A model generated the notes under the pieces. The model was not told where the DNA came from. It did no database searches and saw only the letters and a program-made list of their open reading frames with translations. This document shows, piece by piece, positions 16,070-24,168 of a DNA stretch of 64,000 nucleotides. Positions within the stretch are counted from its first letter, which is position 1. Every line of letters starts with the position of its first letter. The position numbers and the translations under genes are program-made. This DNA is from JACVRW01 sp963825345 (GTDB lineage: Bacteria; Actinomycetota; Thermoleophilia; Solirubrobacterales; Thermoleophilaceae): the NCBI GenBank assembly GCA_963825345.1, contig CAWGSQ010000011.1:310001-374000 (forward strand), read 5' to 3'.

Positions 16070-16918
16070 GTGATGCGCACGACCCCGCACGAGGCCGATC
16101 ACTTCCCCATGATCTCGAGCCACACCAGCGAGCGGCCGACAGCGGACGAGTCACTCCTGCTGTGGAAGCAGTACAAGGCGAGCGGCGACCTGTCGCTGCG
16201 CAACCGCCTCGTGCTCACCTACGTGCCGCTGGTCAAGCACATCGCCTACAAGAAGCTGCGCGAATTGCCAGCGTCCTGCGAGGTCGACGACCTGCTGGCC
16301 TGCGGCATCGAGGGCCTGATCCGCGCCATCGATCGCTTCGACCCGGCCAAGGGCGCCACGCTCGAGCCGTACCTATGGACCCGCATCCACGGTTCTGTCC
16401 TCGACGAGCTGCGCCGGCGCGACTGGGCCCCCCGCTCCCTGCGCCGCTTCGAGCGCGACCTCAAGAGGGCGCGCGTGACCTTCAGCGGCGCCCACGGCCG
16501 TGCGCCGTCCCGACAGGAGCTCGCCGACATGGTGAGCCTAAGCACCGGCGAGCTGATGGCAAAGCAGCAGCAGATCCAGAACTCGGACCTCACCTCGCTC
16601 TCCACCCTTGTGTCGAGCGAGGGCGAGACGACGATCGAGCTGGTCGAGACGCTTCAGTCCCACGACCTCTCCAGCGACCCGGAGCACCAGGCCAGCTGGG
16701 ACGAGGCCAAGGAGAAGTTCCGCCGCGCCTTCGCACAGCTGACCCCGCGCGAGCGCGAGGTGGCCGTGCTGCTCTACGTCAAGGAACTGACACTGAGGGA
16801 GATCGGCGAGGTCCTGAGCGTGTCCGAGAGCCGCGTCTCTCAGATCCACTCGCAGCTGAAGAGCCGCATCCGCACCCGCCTGTCGAGCGACGAGTCCCTG
16901 TTCCTCGAAGTCGCCTAG
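16070..16918 (+). CDS. RNA polymerase sigma factor, FliA/WhiG type
   Basis: 282 residues with sigma regions 2, 3 and 4. Region 2 reads 'RNRLVLTYVPLVKHIAYKKL', 'DLLACGIEGLIRAIDRFDP' and 'PYLWTRIHGSVLDELRRRDW', the last being typical of the sigma-28/WhiG branch. Region 3 has 'GRAPSRQELADMV', and region 4 'LTPREREVAVLLYVKELTLREIGEVLSVSESRVSQIHSQL'. It should direct RNA polymerase to a flagellar, motility or sporulation-type regulon. The start may be GTG 16070 or ATG 16073. No anti-sigma gene is adjacent. Confidence 0.92.
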   Translation: MMRTTPHEADHFPMISSHTSERPTADESLLLWKQYKASGDLSLRNRLVLTYVPLVKHIAYKKLRELPASCEVDDLLACGIEGLIRAIDRFDPAKGATLEPYLWTRIHGSVLDELRRRDWAPRSLRRFERDLKRARVTFSGAHGRAPSRQELADMVSLSTGELMAKQQQIQNSDLTSLSTLVSSEGETTIELVETLQSHDLSSDPEHQASWDEAKEKFRRAFAQLTPREREVAVLLYVKELTLREIGEVLSVSESRVSQIHSQLKSRIRTRLSSDESLFLEVA

Positions 16919-16932
16919 CCCTTCCCGGCTAG
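16915..16932. terminator. Small hairpin spanning two convergent stop codons
   Basis: CTAGCC-CTTCCC-GGCTAG is a six-base perfect stem with a six-base loop. It includes the stop codon of the sigma factor gene and that of the convergent protease gene. It could serve as a weak bidirectional terminator. Confidence 0.35.
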
Positions 16933-18089
16933 TCGAACTCCACGCTCACCGTCTGGCGCTTGCCGCCCGGCCCCGTGAGCACGGTCATGTCGAGCTCGTC
17001 GCCGCTCTGAACGTCGCCGACCGCCCGGCAGTAGCTTGCGAGCGACGACCCCACCCGCTTGCCGTCGATTCCGGTGAGCAGGACCTCCTCCAGCCGCAGC
17101 CTCTCCGCGGTAGTGCCGTCCTGCGCCCCGGTCACGAGCATTCCGGCGGGCAGGCCCTGGCGGCGCAGGATGCCCGGCGGGGGCGTGAGCAGCCCGGCGC
17201 CGAACCAGGCGCGCGAGCGGCCCTCCCGGAAGTCGGACAGCACCTCGCGGACCGTGTCGACGCCGATGGCATAGCCCTGGTCGCTGCCGGGCTGGTCGGC
17301 GGTGCCGGTGAAGAGGATGGTGTTGATGCCGACCAACCGGCCGCCGGCCCCCACGAGCGGGCCGCCGGAGTTGCCCGGGCCGAGCGCGGCGTCGGTCTGC
17401 ACGAGGTTGGTGAAGTGCGGCTGGTCCGGCGCCGGGATCCGCAGAGGCGTGCGCACGGACGAGACCACCCCCGCAGTGGACGTGAGCGACTTCCCGCCCG
17501 ACGCGCTCGCCGGATAGCCGAGCGCGACCACCTGGTCGCCCTGCTGGACGTCCGCCTGGCGCCCGAGCGGAATCGACCTGCGGCCCTCCAGCCCCTCCGC
17601 GTGCAGCAATGCGAGATCCTCGCAGGGCGCCGCGGCGCGCACCTCGGCGTCGTCCAGCCGTTGCGGAGTTCCGGCCTGGAGGTCGGGGCCGAGGGCGATC
17701 ACGTGGAAGTTCGTCAGGACCAGGCCCTCCGAGGCGTCCACGATCACGCCGGTGCCGGAGGCCTGCTGGCCTATGCCGCGGGACCTGATGTAGACGGTTC
17801 CGGGGCGTGCCCTGGCGACGATGTCCTCGGTCACGGCCGCGGTACTCGCGGGCTGGTCGTCCCCGTCGCCCGTCAGCGCGAGCAGGCCGACCCCGAGCGC
17901 CAGCAGCAGCGCCGCCACGCCCACCCCGATGCCGATGCGTGCGGAGCGGTGCGCGTCGCGGACGGCGAACAGGGCGGCTCGGGCGAGCCGCCGCCGCCGG
18001 GCCGGTGATTCCGGCGCCGAGCCCTCGGCCAGCGCCTCGAGCGCGGCCTCGGGGTCGTCCTCAGGGGCGATCGGTTCGTCGTCGGCCAC
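16929..18089 (-). CDS. HtrA-like membrane-anchored serine protease (S1C)
   Basis: 386 residues. An acidic, then basic N-terminal cytoplasmic segment precedes one membrane helix (about 53-73), then an extracytoplasmic trypsin-like domain with the triad His129 (TNFHV), Asp158 (CEDLAL) and Ser241 (GPGNSGGPL). A PDZ-like C-terminal domain follows (about 295-386: 'AGMLVTGAQDGTTAERLRLEEVLLTGIDGKRV'). This matches the actinobacterial HtrA/PepD proteases of envelope quality control. The start is GTG at 18089. It is divergent from the LLM gene. Confidence 0.9.
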   Translation of the reverse strand: MADDEPIAPEDDPEAALEALAEGSAPESPARRRRLARAALFAVRDAHRSARIGIGVGVAALLLALGVGLLALTGDGDDQPASTAAVTEDIVARARPGTVYIRSRGIGQQASGTGVIVDASEGLVLTNFHVIALGPDLQAGTPQRLDDAEVRAAAPCEDLALLHAEGLEGRRSIPLGRQADVQQGDQVVALGYPASASGGKSLTSTAGVVSSVRTPLRIPAPDQPHFTNLVQTDAALGPGNSGGPLVGAGGRLVGINTILFTGTADQPGSDQGYAIGVDTVREVLSDFREGRSRAWFGAGLLTPPPGILRRQGLPAGMLVTGAQDGTTAERLRLEEVLLTGIDGKRVGSSLASYCRAVGDVQSGDELDMTVLTGPGGKRQTVSVEFD

Positions 18090-18160
18090 GCGCAGCGCGG
18101 ATACCCATTTCGTCGCCGTCGGGAACCACCTACGCCGTCCGGGGTAGGCTTGCCAGCGCC

Positions 18161-19090
18161 GTGGCCCTCGGCTCGTTCATCGGCGCAGGACGATCGCTCG
18201 ACTCCGCCGTGCGGCGGGTCAAGCGCGCCGAGGAGCTCGGCTACGAGTCGGTTTACGTGACCCACATCGCCTCGCGGGACTCGATCACGCTGCTCACGGC
18301 CTACGCGGCGAGCACCGAGCGCGTGAGGCTCGGCACCGGCGTGATTCCCATCTACGCCCGCACGCCGGCGAACATGGCGCAGTCGTTCGCGACACTCGAC
18401 GAGTTCTCGGGCGGCCGCACGGTGGCCGGCCTCGGGGTCTCCCACAAGCCGGTCGTGGAGGGCTGGTACGGCCAGTCGATCGACAAGCCACTCGCCGAAA
18501 TCCGCGAGTACGTGGAGATCATGCGCGCGATCTTCCGGGGCGAGGACCCGCCGCCGGGCGAGAAGTTCCGCACCGGCTTCCACTTCATGGGCTACGAGCC
18601 GCTGCGACGGGACATCCCGATCTACCTGGCCGGGCTCTCCCCCGGCATGCTGCGGCTCGCTGGCGAGATCGCCGACGGGGTGGTCCTCTGGCTCTGCAAC
18701 CCGAACTACGTCCGCGACGTCGTGGTCCCCACGGTCCGCGAGGGGCGCGAGAAGGCCGGTAAGGAGCTCGACGGTTTCGACATCGTTGCGGCCGTGCCGT
18801 CCGCGGTCGGAGACGACCCCAGCGCCGCGCTCGAGCAGCTGCGCTCGGAGCTCGTGACCTACTTCCACCTGCCCTACTACCGCGCCATGATCGAACGCTC
18901 CGGCTTCGACCCGGACGAGGGCGCGACCGACGAGTTCATCCGGCTGCTGGCGGCGGTCGGCCCGGCCGACGAGGCGATCGAGTCCGTGCGCCGCTACCGC
19001 GACTGCGGTGCCAACTCGCCGTGCGTGGGCGGCATCTCGGGCACGGACTTCGACGCGACGCTCGAGGCCCTAGCCAAGAGCCTCGATTAG
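18161..19090 (+). CDS. LLM-class flavin (F420-type) oxidoreductase
   Basis: 309 residues of the luciferase-like monooxygenase superfamily. 'RRVKRAEELGYESVYVTHI', 'TERVRLGTGVIPIYARTP', 'FATLDEFSGGRTVAGLGVSHKP' and 'PIYLAGLSPGMLRLAGEIADGVVLW' are typical of the F420-dependent Mer-like branch. The cofactor choice (F420 versus FMN) is inferred from the actinobacterial context. The GTG start at 18161 has TAGGCT ten bases upstream and no Shine-Dalgarno; the frame open to 17807 is a shadow of the protease gene. The 3' end overlaps the convergent gene by 21 bases. Confidence 0.87.
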   Translation: MALGSFIGAGRSLDSAVRRVKRAEELGYESVYVTHIASRDSITLLTAYAASTERVRLGTGVIPIYARTPANMAQSFATLDEFSGGRTVAGLGVSHKPVVEGWYGQSIDKPLAEIREYVEIMRAIFRGEDPPPGEKFRTGFHFMGYEPLRRDIPIYLAGLSPGMLRLAGEIADGVVLWLCNPNYVRDVVVPTVREGREKAGKELDGFDIVAAVPSAVGDDPSAALEQLRSELVTYFHLPYYRAMIERSGFDPDEGATDEFIRLLAAVGPADEAIESVRRYRDCGANSPCVGGISGTDFDATLEALAKSLD

Positions 19091-19456
19091 CCAGCGGTCG
19101 CCCTCGCGGCGAAGCTGGAGCTCGTCCTTCAGCCTGGCCTGGCCGTCGGCGTGCGTCCGCACCTCGACGGCCGCGCGGTTGCCCTTCACGTCGATTGCCT
19201 CTATCTCGATGCTCGGGTTCTTCACCCCCTCCGCCGCCGAGCCGAGCTGGCGCGCACATTCAGCGCCGCCGGCACGCTTGCGTGCCCGTGCGGTGAAGAG
19301 CCGATCGCAGATGGTGTCGTAGTCCCTCGCGGCCACCGCGCGCTCCAGCCGGTCGACCGTGGCGGCGATCTGGGCCGGGGGTCCCGAGGCCGGTTTCGCC
19401 TCGTCATCGGCCCCCAGGGAGCAGCCCGATGAGGCGAGGAGGACGCTGGCAGCCAT
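19070..19456 (-). CDS. Secreted or lipid-anchored NTF2-like protein
   Basis: 128 residues. A short hydrophobic N-terminus ends at 'LLASSGCSLGADD', giving a weak lipobox around Cys12. The rest, 'AATVDRLERAVAARDYDTICDRLF' with later strands 'IEIEAIDVKGNRAAVEVRTHADG' and 'QLRREGDRWLIEALG', has the helix-then-sheet pattern of NTF2-like lipoproteins common in actinobacteria. The start ATG 19456 lies nine bases from the divergent start at 19466. It overlaps the end of the LLM gene. Confidence 0.66.
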   Translation of the reverse strand: MAASVLLASSGCSLGADDEAKPASGPPAQIAATVDRLERAVAARDYDTICDRLFTARARKRAGGAECARQLGSAAEGVKNPSIEIEAIDVKGNRAAVEVRTHADGQARLKDELQLRREGDRWLIEALG

Positions 19457-19465
19457 AATGGACAG

Positions 19466-20068
19466 ATGGAGGGATCCGCGCAGGAGTCCGTGGGCACGCA
19501 GTCGAGCTGGCTGCGTTGCTATCGCTGCTGGTCGCAGAACCTGGAGGTGCAGCTTCATTACGAGGGCATCTTGAAGGTCGACGCCGACACTGGCGAGGCG
19601 GTCGATCCCGTGGAGGAGGTCCAGGAGGCCGTGGTGCAGTGCCTCGACTGCCTGCACGACCAGCCGCACCTGGCCCTCACCTTCTATGACGAGGACGGCC
19701 GGCGCATCTCCAGGATCGAGCCCGTGGAGGACCGCTGGGAGCGCATGGTCACCGGTACCCCATGGGTCGCGTCGTGCACCGTCACGGTGGACGCCGACCA
19801 GGTCGAGTCGTGCTCTGGCCCCGACGCCGCCGAGTCGCTCGCCTTCGCCGCCTTCGGCGACCACGGCACGCGCGAGTTCTTCACGCACGTGCGCTTCCAC
19901 AAGCACGAGGACGACCGCATCGTGATCCACATGCTGGTGGAGCTCTACGCCCGCTCGTCCGACGAGGCCACCGACGTGATGACCGCGTCCGCACGCGGAG
20001 ATCTGACGATCACCTCACTTGCCGAGGAATCCCGCCCGCCGGCATCGAGCCCAGGCGAGTCGCATTAG
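19466..20068 (+). CDS. Hypothetical protein with two CxxC motifs
   Basis: 200 residues. Two CxxC pairs, C18-x-x-C21 and C59-x-x-C62, sit about 40 residues apart in the N-terminal third and look like a zinc ribbon that binds metal or nucleic acid. The middle holds 'LALTFYDEDGRRISRIEPVEDRW'. The C-terminal half is acidic and His-rich ('FFTHVRFHKHEDDRIVIHMLVELYARSSDEA'). There is no signal peptide. I do not recognise the family. Confidence 0.65.
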   Translation: MEGSAQESVGTQSSWLRCYRCWSQNLEVQLHYEGILKVDADTGEAVDPVEEVQEAVVQCLDCLHDQPHLALTFYDEDGRRISRIEPVEDRWERMVTGTPWVASCTVTVDADQVESCSGPDAAESLAFAAFGDHGTREFFTHVRFHKHEDDRIVIHMLVELYARSSDEATDVMTASARGDLTITSLAEESRPPASSPGESH

Positions 20069-20120
20069 CTGGCGCGTACGCCGCGACGCCGGGTTATAGT
20101 CGCCGGCCGTCGCTCGAGAG

Positions 20121-21296
20121 ATGCGGAAGCCTGCTCACATACTGGCGTGCCTTGTGATCGCTGCCGGCGGGTCGACCGCAACCGGCGGGGTAGCGTCCGC
20201 AGTCGACCCGCCCGTCCCGCTGCCGATCGATCCCCCGGTTTCGCCGGTGGAACCGCCGTCTCCAGCGCCGCCCAGCCCAGGCGGAGGCGGAGGCGGGGGC
20301 GGCGGCGCCTCGCCCGCGCCCAAGCCCCGCCCGACCTGTGACCGGTTCGCGTCCCCACGGGGATCGAATCGGGCCAGCGGCACGATCCAGCAGCCGGTCC
20401 GCACGGTCAGGCGCCTGAGCCAGTTGCTCCGCCCCGGGATGACGGGCTGCCTGCGCCGCGGGGTCTACAGGCACAACGTCAAGATCTCCCGCGCTGGACG
20501 CCGGGGGGCGCCCGTGGTGATCCGGCCCTACAGGAGCGAACGGGCGCGCATCATCGGCCGTATCTGGATTGCCCGCAATGCCGATGACCTCACGATTCAG
20601 GGCCTCCACCTCGACGGCCGCAACGCCCGCCACCTGCCGAGCCCCACCGTGAACGCCGCTCGCGTGAGCTTCATCCGGAATGACGTGACGAATCACCACA
20701 CTGCGATCTGCTTCGGGCTTGGTACCCACCGATGGGGACGCGCGGTCGCGACCGTCATTCGAGGCAACCTGGTGCACGACTGCGGGCGCCTCCCGCGCAC
20801 CAACCACGATCACGGGATCTACGTCGAGCAGGCGCGCGCCACCGTCATCGAAGACAACTGGATCTACCGAAACGCCGATCGCGGCATTCAGCTCTATCCG
20901 AACGCCCAGGGCACGGTCATCCGCCGCAACGTGATCCACGGAAACGGGACGGGCCTCGTGTTCTCCGGAGCGTTCGGCCAGGCGTCGAGCGGTGCTCGCG
21001 TCGAGCAGAACGTGCTCACCGGCTCAGCGGCGCGGTACAACGTGGAGTCGTATTGGCCAGACCCCTCGCGGGTCGGTCGCAACAACGTGGTGCACTCGAA
21101 CTGTCTGAGCGCGGGCGCCCAGGGACGTGACAGCGGCGGATTGCAAATGCCGGCGATCGGGTTCGAGGTCGGGCCGAACATCATCGAACGCCCGAGGTAC
21201 GCCGCGCCTCGCCGAGGCAACTTCCGCATCCGCAACGGCGGCGCATGCGCAGGCGTCCTCGGGAGCCCTCAGAGCGTGCCCGGTCCCGGGAACTAG
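20121..21296 (+). CDS. Secreted parallel beta-helix protein with Pro/Gly linker (paralog 1)
   Basis: 391 residues. A signal peptide ends near residue 27 (GVASA-VDPP). A linker of Pro-rich repeats and nine consecutive Gly (about 28-65) follows, then a right-handed parallel beta-helix domain with repeated strand turns such as 'DLTIQGLHLDGRNA', 'ATVIEDNWIYRNADRGIQLYPNAQGTVIRRNVIHGNGTG'. Such folds belong to polysaccharide lyases, hydrolases and surface adhesins. It is homologous to the pair at 43.7-46.8 kb, sharing 'GCLRRGVY', 'CGRLP.TN.DHG.Y' and the ladder pattern, but lacks their C-terminal domain. A TATAGT -10 lies 20 bases upstream. No catalytic residues can be assigned. Confidence 0.82.
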   Translation: MRKPAHILACLVIAAGGSTATGGVASAVDPPVPLPIDPPVSPVEPPSPAPPSPGGGGGGGGGASPAPKPRPTCDRFASPRGSNRASGTIQQPVRTVRRLSQLLRPGMTGCLRRGVYRHNVKISRAGRRGAPVVIRPYRSERARIIGRIWIARNADDLTIQGLHLDGRNARHLPSPTVNAARVSFIRNDVTNHHTAICFGLGTHRWGRAVATVIRGNLVHDCGRLPRTNHDHGIYVEQARATVIEDNWIYRNADRGIQLYPNAQGTVIRRNVIHGNGTGLVFSGAFGQASSGARVEQNVLTGSAARYNVESYWPDPSRVGRNNVVHSNCLSAGAQGRDSGGLQMPAIGFEVGPNIIERPRYAAPRRGNFRIRNGGACAGVLGSPQSVPGPGN

Positions 21297-22513
21297 TCCG
21301 ACAGACCGATAAGGCCCCGTGCGGCCAGCGCCTCGATCTCCTCGGCGCTGCGGCCCAGCTCGTCCAGCACCTCGGCCGTGTGCTCGCCCAGACGCGGTGG
21401 CGGCGTAGCTTCTGCGCGGGTGGCGCCCCAGATCGGCGAGGCCACCAGGTCGAGTGGGCCGGCCGTGGGATGTTCGACCGTGAGCGTGGCCGGGCGTCCG
21501 GCCGCGGCCGCGGCTTCGAGCGCGTCCGGGATCGAGCGGACCTTGCCGGAGGGGACGCCGGCGGCCTCGAGCTCGGCGAGCCATTCCTCCGCGGAGCGCT
21601 CACGGAAGCGCTCCGCCAGCAGCGGCACGAGCACGTCTCGATGCTCGACCCGGGCGGCGTTGGTGGCGAAGCGCTCGTCCGAGCTGAGCTCCTCCGACCC
21701 CATGACAGAGCACAGCGAGCGGAACAGCCCGTCGTTTGCGGCGGCCACCGCGATCCGGCCTGACGATGTCTCGAAAGCCTGGTAAGGCACGATGTTGGGG
21801 TGTGCGTTCCCATGCCGCTCAGGCTCTCGTCCGGTGACCAGCGCGTTCTGCGCCACGTTCACGAGTCCCGCGAGGCCGCTGTCGAGCAGGGGCACCTCGA
21901 TCCGGCCGCCCTCTCCCCCGTGCAGCGCGGCGAGCACGCCCGCGGCCGCATGAAGGCCGGTGAGCACGTCGACGAGCGCGACGCCCACCTTGTACGGCGG
22001 CCCGTCCTCGGGTCCCGTGATCGACATCAGCCCCGACTCCGCCTGGGCGACGAAGTCGTACCCGGGACGCCCGGAGGGCTCTCGCTCGGAGCCGAAGCCG
22101 GTGATCGAGCAGTACACGACCGTCGGATTGCGCTCGCGTACCTGCTCGTAGCCCACGCCGAGCCGGTCCGCACCGCCAACCTTGAAGTTCTCGATCACCA
22201 CATCCGCGGCCGCGCAGAGCTCGAGGGCGAGCGCGCGTCCCTCCGGCTGGGACAGGTCGAGCGCACAGCTGCGCTTGTTGCGGTTGACCGAGAGGTAGTA
22301 CGCCGCCTCCCCGCCCGCGAACGGCGGGCCCCAGGAACGGGTCTCGTCGCCTCCCTCGGGGCGCTCGACCTTGATCACGTCTGCGCCGAGGTCCGCAAGC
22401 ACCATCGTGCAGTAGGGCCCGGCGAGCACGCGCGAGAGGTCGGCCACGCGCACGCCGGCGAGCGGCGCGCCCGCGCCGCTCGGGCCGGAGGCGCTTCCAG
22501 ATGAGCTCTCCAT
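21293..22513 (-). CDS. CaiB/BaiF family III CoA transferase
   Basis: About 406 residues from ATG 22513; the frame is open to 22537. The family signature 'PLAGVRVADLSRVLAGPYCTMVLADLGADVIKVERPEGGDETRSWGPPF' opens the protein, and 'NRNKRSCALDLSQPEGRALALELCAAADVVIENFKVG' contains the conserved Asp expected to form the aspartyl-CoA anhydride further on. It moves CoA between carboxylic acids. The 5' end overlaps that of the divergent TPP enzyme gene by 13 bases. Together with the TPP enzyme, aldehyde dehydrogenase and FAD oxidase it may activate an acid made by that pathway; the substrate is unknown. Confidence 0.9.
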   Translation of the reverse strand: MESSSGSASGPSGAGAPLAGVRVADLSRVLAGPYCTMVLADLGADVIKVERPEGGDETRSWGPPFAGGEAAYYLSVNRNKRSCALDLSQPEGRALALELCAAADVVIENFKVGGADRLGVGYEQVRERNPTVVYCSITGFGSEREPSGRPGYDFVAQAESGLMSITGPEDGPPYKVGVALVDVLTGLHAAAGVLAALHGGEGGRIEVPLLDSGLAGLVNVAQNALVTGREPERHGNAHPNIVPYQAFETSSGRIAVAAANDGLFRSLCSVMGSEELSSDERFATNAARVEHRDVLVPLLAERFRERSAEEWLAELEAAGVPSGKVRSIPDALEAAAAAGRPATLTVEHPTAGPLDLVASPIWGATRAEATPPPRLGEHTAEVLDELGRSAEEIEALAARGLIGLSD

Positions 22514-24168
22514 CGAGCGGCATCCTGACAGGGGCACGCGCGGCGGTGGCCGCGCTCGAGGACGCGGGGGTCGAGATCGCCTTCGGGCTGCCCGGCGTGC
22601 ACAACCTGCCGCTGTGGCGAGAGCTGAACGGCTCGCCGATCCGGCTCGTGGGCGTGCGACACGAGCAAACGGCCGCCTATGCCGCCGACGGGTACGCCCG
22701 TGCGAGCGGACGGCTGGGGGTCGCGCTGACCACCACCGGGCCGGGCGCCGCGAACACGCTGGCCGCGGTGGGCGAGGCGTGGGCGTCGCGCCAGCCGATC
22801 CTCGTGATCGCCACCGACATCCCCACGACGGCGCGCCGCCCGGGCGTCTGGCGGGGTGTGCTGCACGAGGCCACGGACCAGGCGGCGATGTTCATGCCGG
22901 TCGTTAAGGAGGCGATCCGGGTGCATTCGGCCGACGAGATCGGCCCCGCGGTCGCCCGCGCGGCCCGCACCGCCCTGGAGGCGCCCGCGCGACCGGTCTA
23001 CGTGGAGATACCGACGGACCTGCTGAGCGCCGAGGTTGAGTCCGCAATTGTCAAGGGGTCAGACCCCTTAAGCGGGGTCGACTCAAGGGGTCTGACCCCC
23101 GATCCCGGGCAGCTCGACCGCGCTGCCGAGCTGCTCGAGCGGGCGAGGCGGCCTCTCGTCTGGGCCGGCGGGGGCGCGCTTCAGTCGGGTGCTGGCGAGG
23201 CAGTGGGCCGGCTCGCGGAGCGGCTCGTGGCTCCGGTGATCCTCACCTACTCGGCCAGCGGGCTGCTTGCGCCGGGCCATCCCTGTCTTGTCGAGGGGCC
23301 GCCGCACGTGCCGGAGGTGGGCGCTCTCTGGGACGAGGCGGACGTGGTGGTGGCCATCGGGACCGATTTCGACGGCATGACGACCCAGGGCTGGAAGATG
23401 CCCCAGCCGCCGCGTCTCGTCGCGATCAACGTCGATCCAACGGACGCGTCGAAGAACTACCGGCCGGACGTCCTCGTGGAGGCGGACGCGGCGCGGTCGG
23501 CGGCCGCGCTGGCCGACCGGCTGGGCGAGCGCGGCGGACTCGACGCGCTCGGACGCCGGTTGAAGGAGCTCGGGCGAACGGTTCGCGATCGGATCGCCGC
23601 CGAGGAGCCGGAGGCCGGCGCGTTCCTCGACGCGATCGAGCGCGCGCTGCCCGACGACGCCATCGTGGTCTGCGACATGTGCATCCCGGGCTACTGGCTC
23701 GGCGGCTTCCACCGCACGCCGGCGCCGCGCAAGCTCTCGTATCCGCTCGGCTGGGGCACGCTCGGGTGCGCCTTCCCGCAGGGGCTCGGCGCCGCGCTGG
23801 CTGGTGCGGGTCCGGCCGTGAGCATCTCCGGCGACGGCGGCTTCCTGTATGCGTGTGGCGAGCTGGCCGCCGCCAAGCAGGAGGACATCCCTCTCACGGC
23901 CGTGATCGTGGAGGACGGCGGCTACGGGATGATCCGCTACGACCAGGATCTGCACGGCGATCCGCGCGAGGGAGTGGATCTGACGAACCCCGACTTCGTA
24001 GCTCTCGCGGCCGCCTTCGGCATTCGCGCGGACAGCGTGGACGGGCTCGGCGAGCACTTCGGCGTGGCCCTGAAGGGGCACGTGGCCCTGAAGGAGCCCA
24101 CGATGCTGGTGGCGCGGGCCGCCCTCGGCCCGCCGCCGAACGTGTCGCCGCGCTGGTACCGGCGGTGA
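22501..24168 (+). CDS. TPP-dependent decarboxylase/synthase (acetolactate synthase-like)
   Basis: 555 residues with the three-domain layout of the pyruvate decarboxylase/acetolactate synthase superfamily. The cofactor-activating Glu is Glu55 (VRHEQTAAY) and the TPP motif starts GDGG at 444-447, with EDGGYG replacing the usual NN end. 'RPGVWRGVLHEATDQ' is reminiscent of 2-oxo-acid decarboxylases such as 5-guanidino-2-oxopentanoate decarboxylase, so decarboxylation of an amino-acid-derived 2-oxo acid is plausible but not proven. A GGAGG Shine-Dalgarno precedes the ATG. A palindromic repeat has inserted in frame at residues about 184-201, between domains. Confidence 0.85.
   Translation: MSSPSSGILTGARAAVAALEDAGVEIAFGLPGVHNLPLWRELNGSPIRLVGVRHEQTAAYAADGYARASGRLGVALTTTGPGAANTLAAVGEAWASRQPILVIATDIPTTARRPGVWRGVLHEATDQAAMFMPVVKEAIRVHSADEIGPAVARAARTALEAPARPVYVEIPTDLLSAEVESAIVKGSDPLSGVDSRGLTPDPGQLDRAAELLERARRPLVWAGGGALQSGAGEAVGRLAERLVAPVILTYSASGLLAPGHPCLVEGPPHVPEVGALWDEADVVVAIGTDFDGMTTQGWKMPQPPRLVAINVDPTDASKNYRPDVLVEADAARSAAALADRLGERGGLDALGRRLKELGRTVRDRIAAEEPEAGAFLDAIERALPDDAIVVCDMCIPGYWLGGFHRTPAPRKLSYPLGWGTLGCAFPQGLGAALAGAGPAVSISGDGGFLYACGELAAAKQEDIPLTAVIVEDGGYGMIRYDQDLHGDPREGVDLTNPDFVALAAAFGIRADSVDGLGEHFGVALKGHVALKEPTMLVARAALGPPPNVSPRWYRR
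23053..23101. repeat. Inverted pair of GGGGTCAGACCCC palindromes inside a gene
   Basis: AAGGGGTCAGACCCCTT (23053-23069) is followed after 15 bases by AAGGGGTCTGACCCCC (23085-23101), nearly the reverse complement of the first. The whole can fold into one long hairpin or two small ones. Similar GGGGTCAGACCCC palindromes are known as dispersed elements in many bacterial genomes. It lies in frame in the TPP enzyme gene and encodes 'KGSDPLS ... SRGLTPD' at the boundary of the first domain. Confidence 0.8.
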
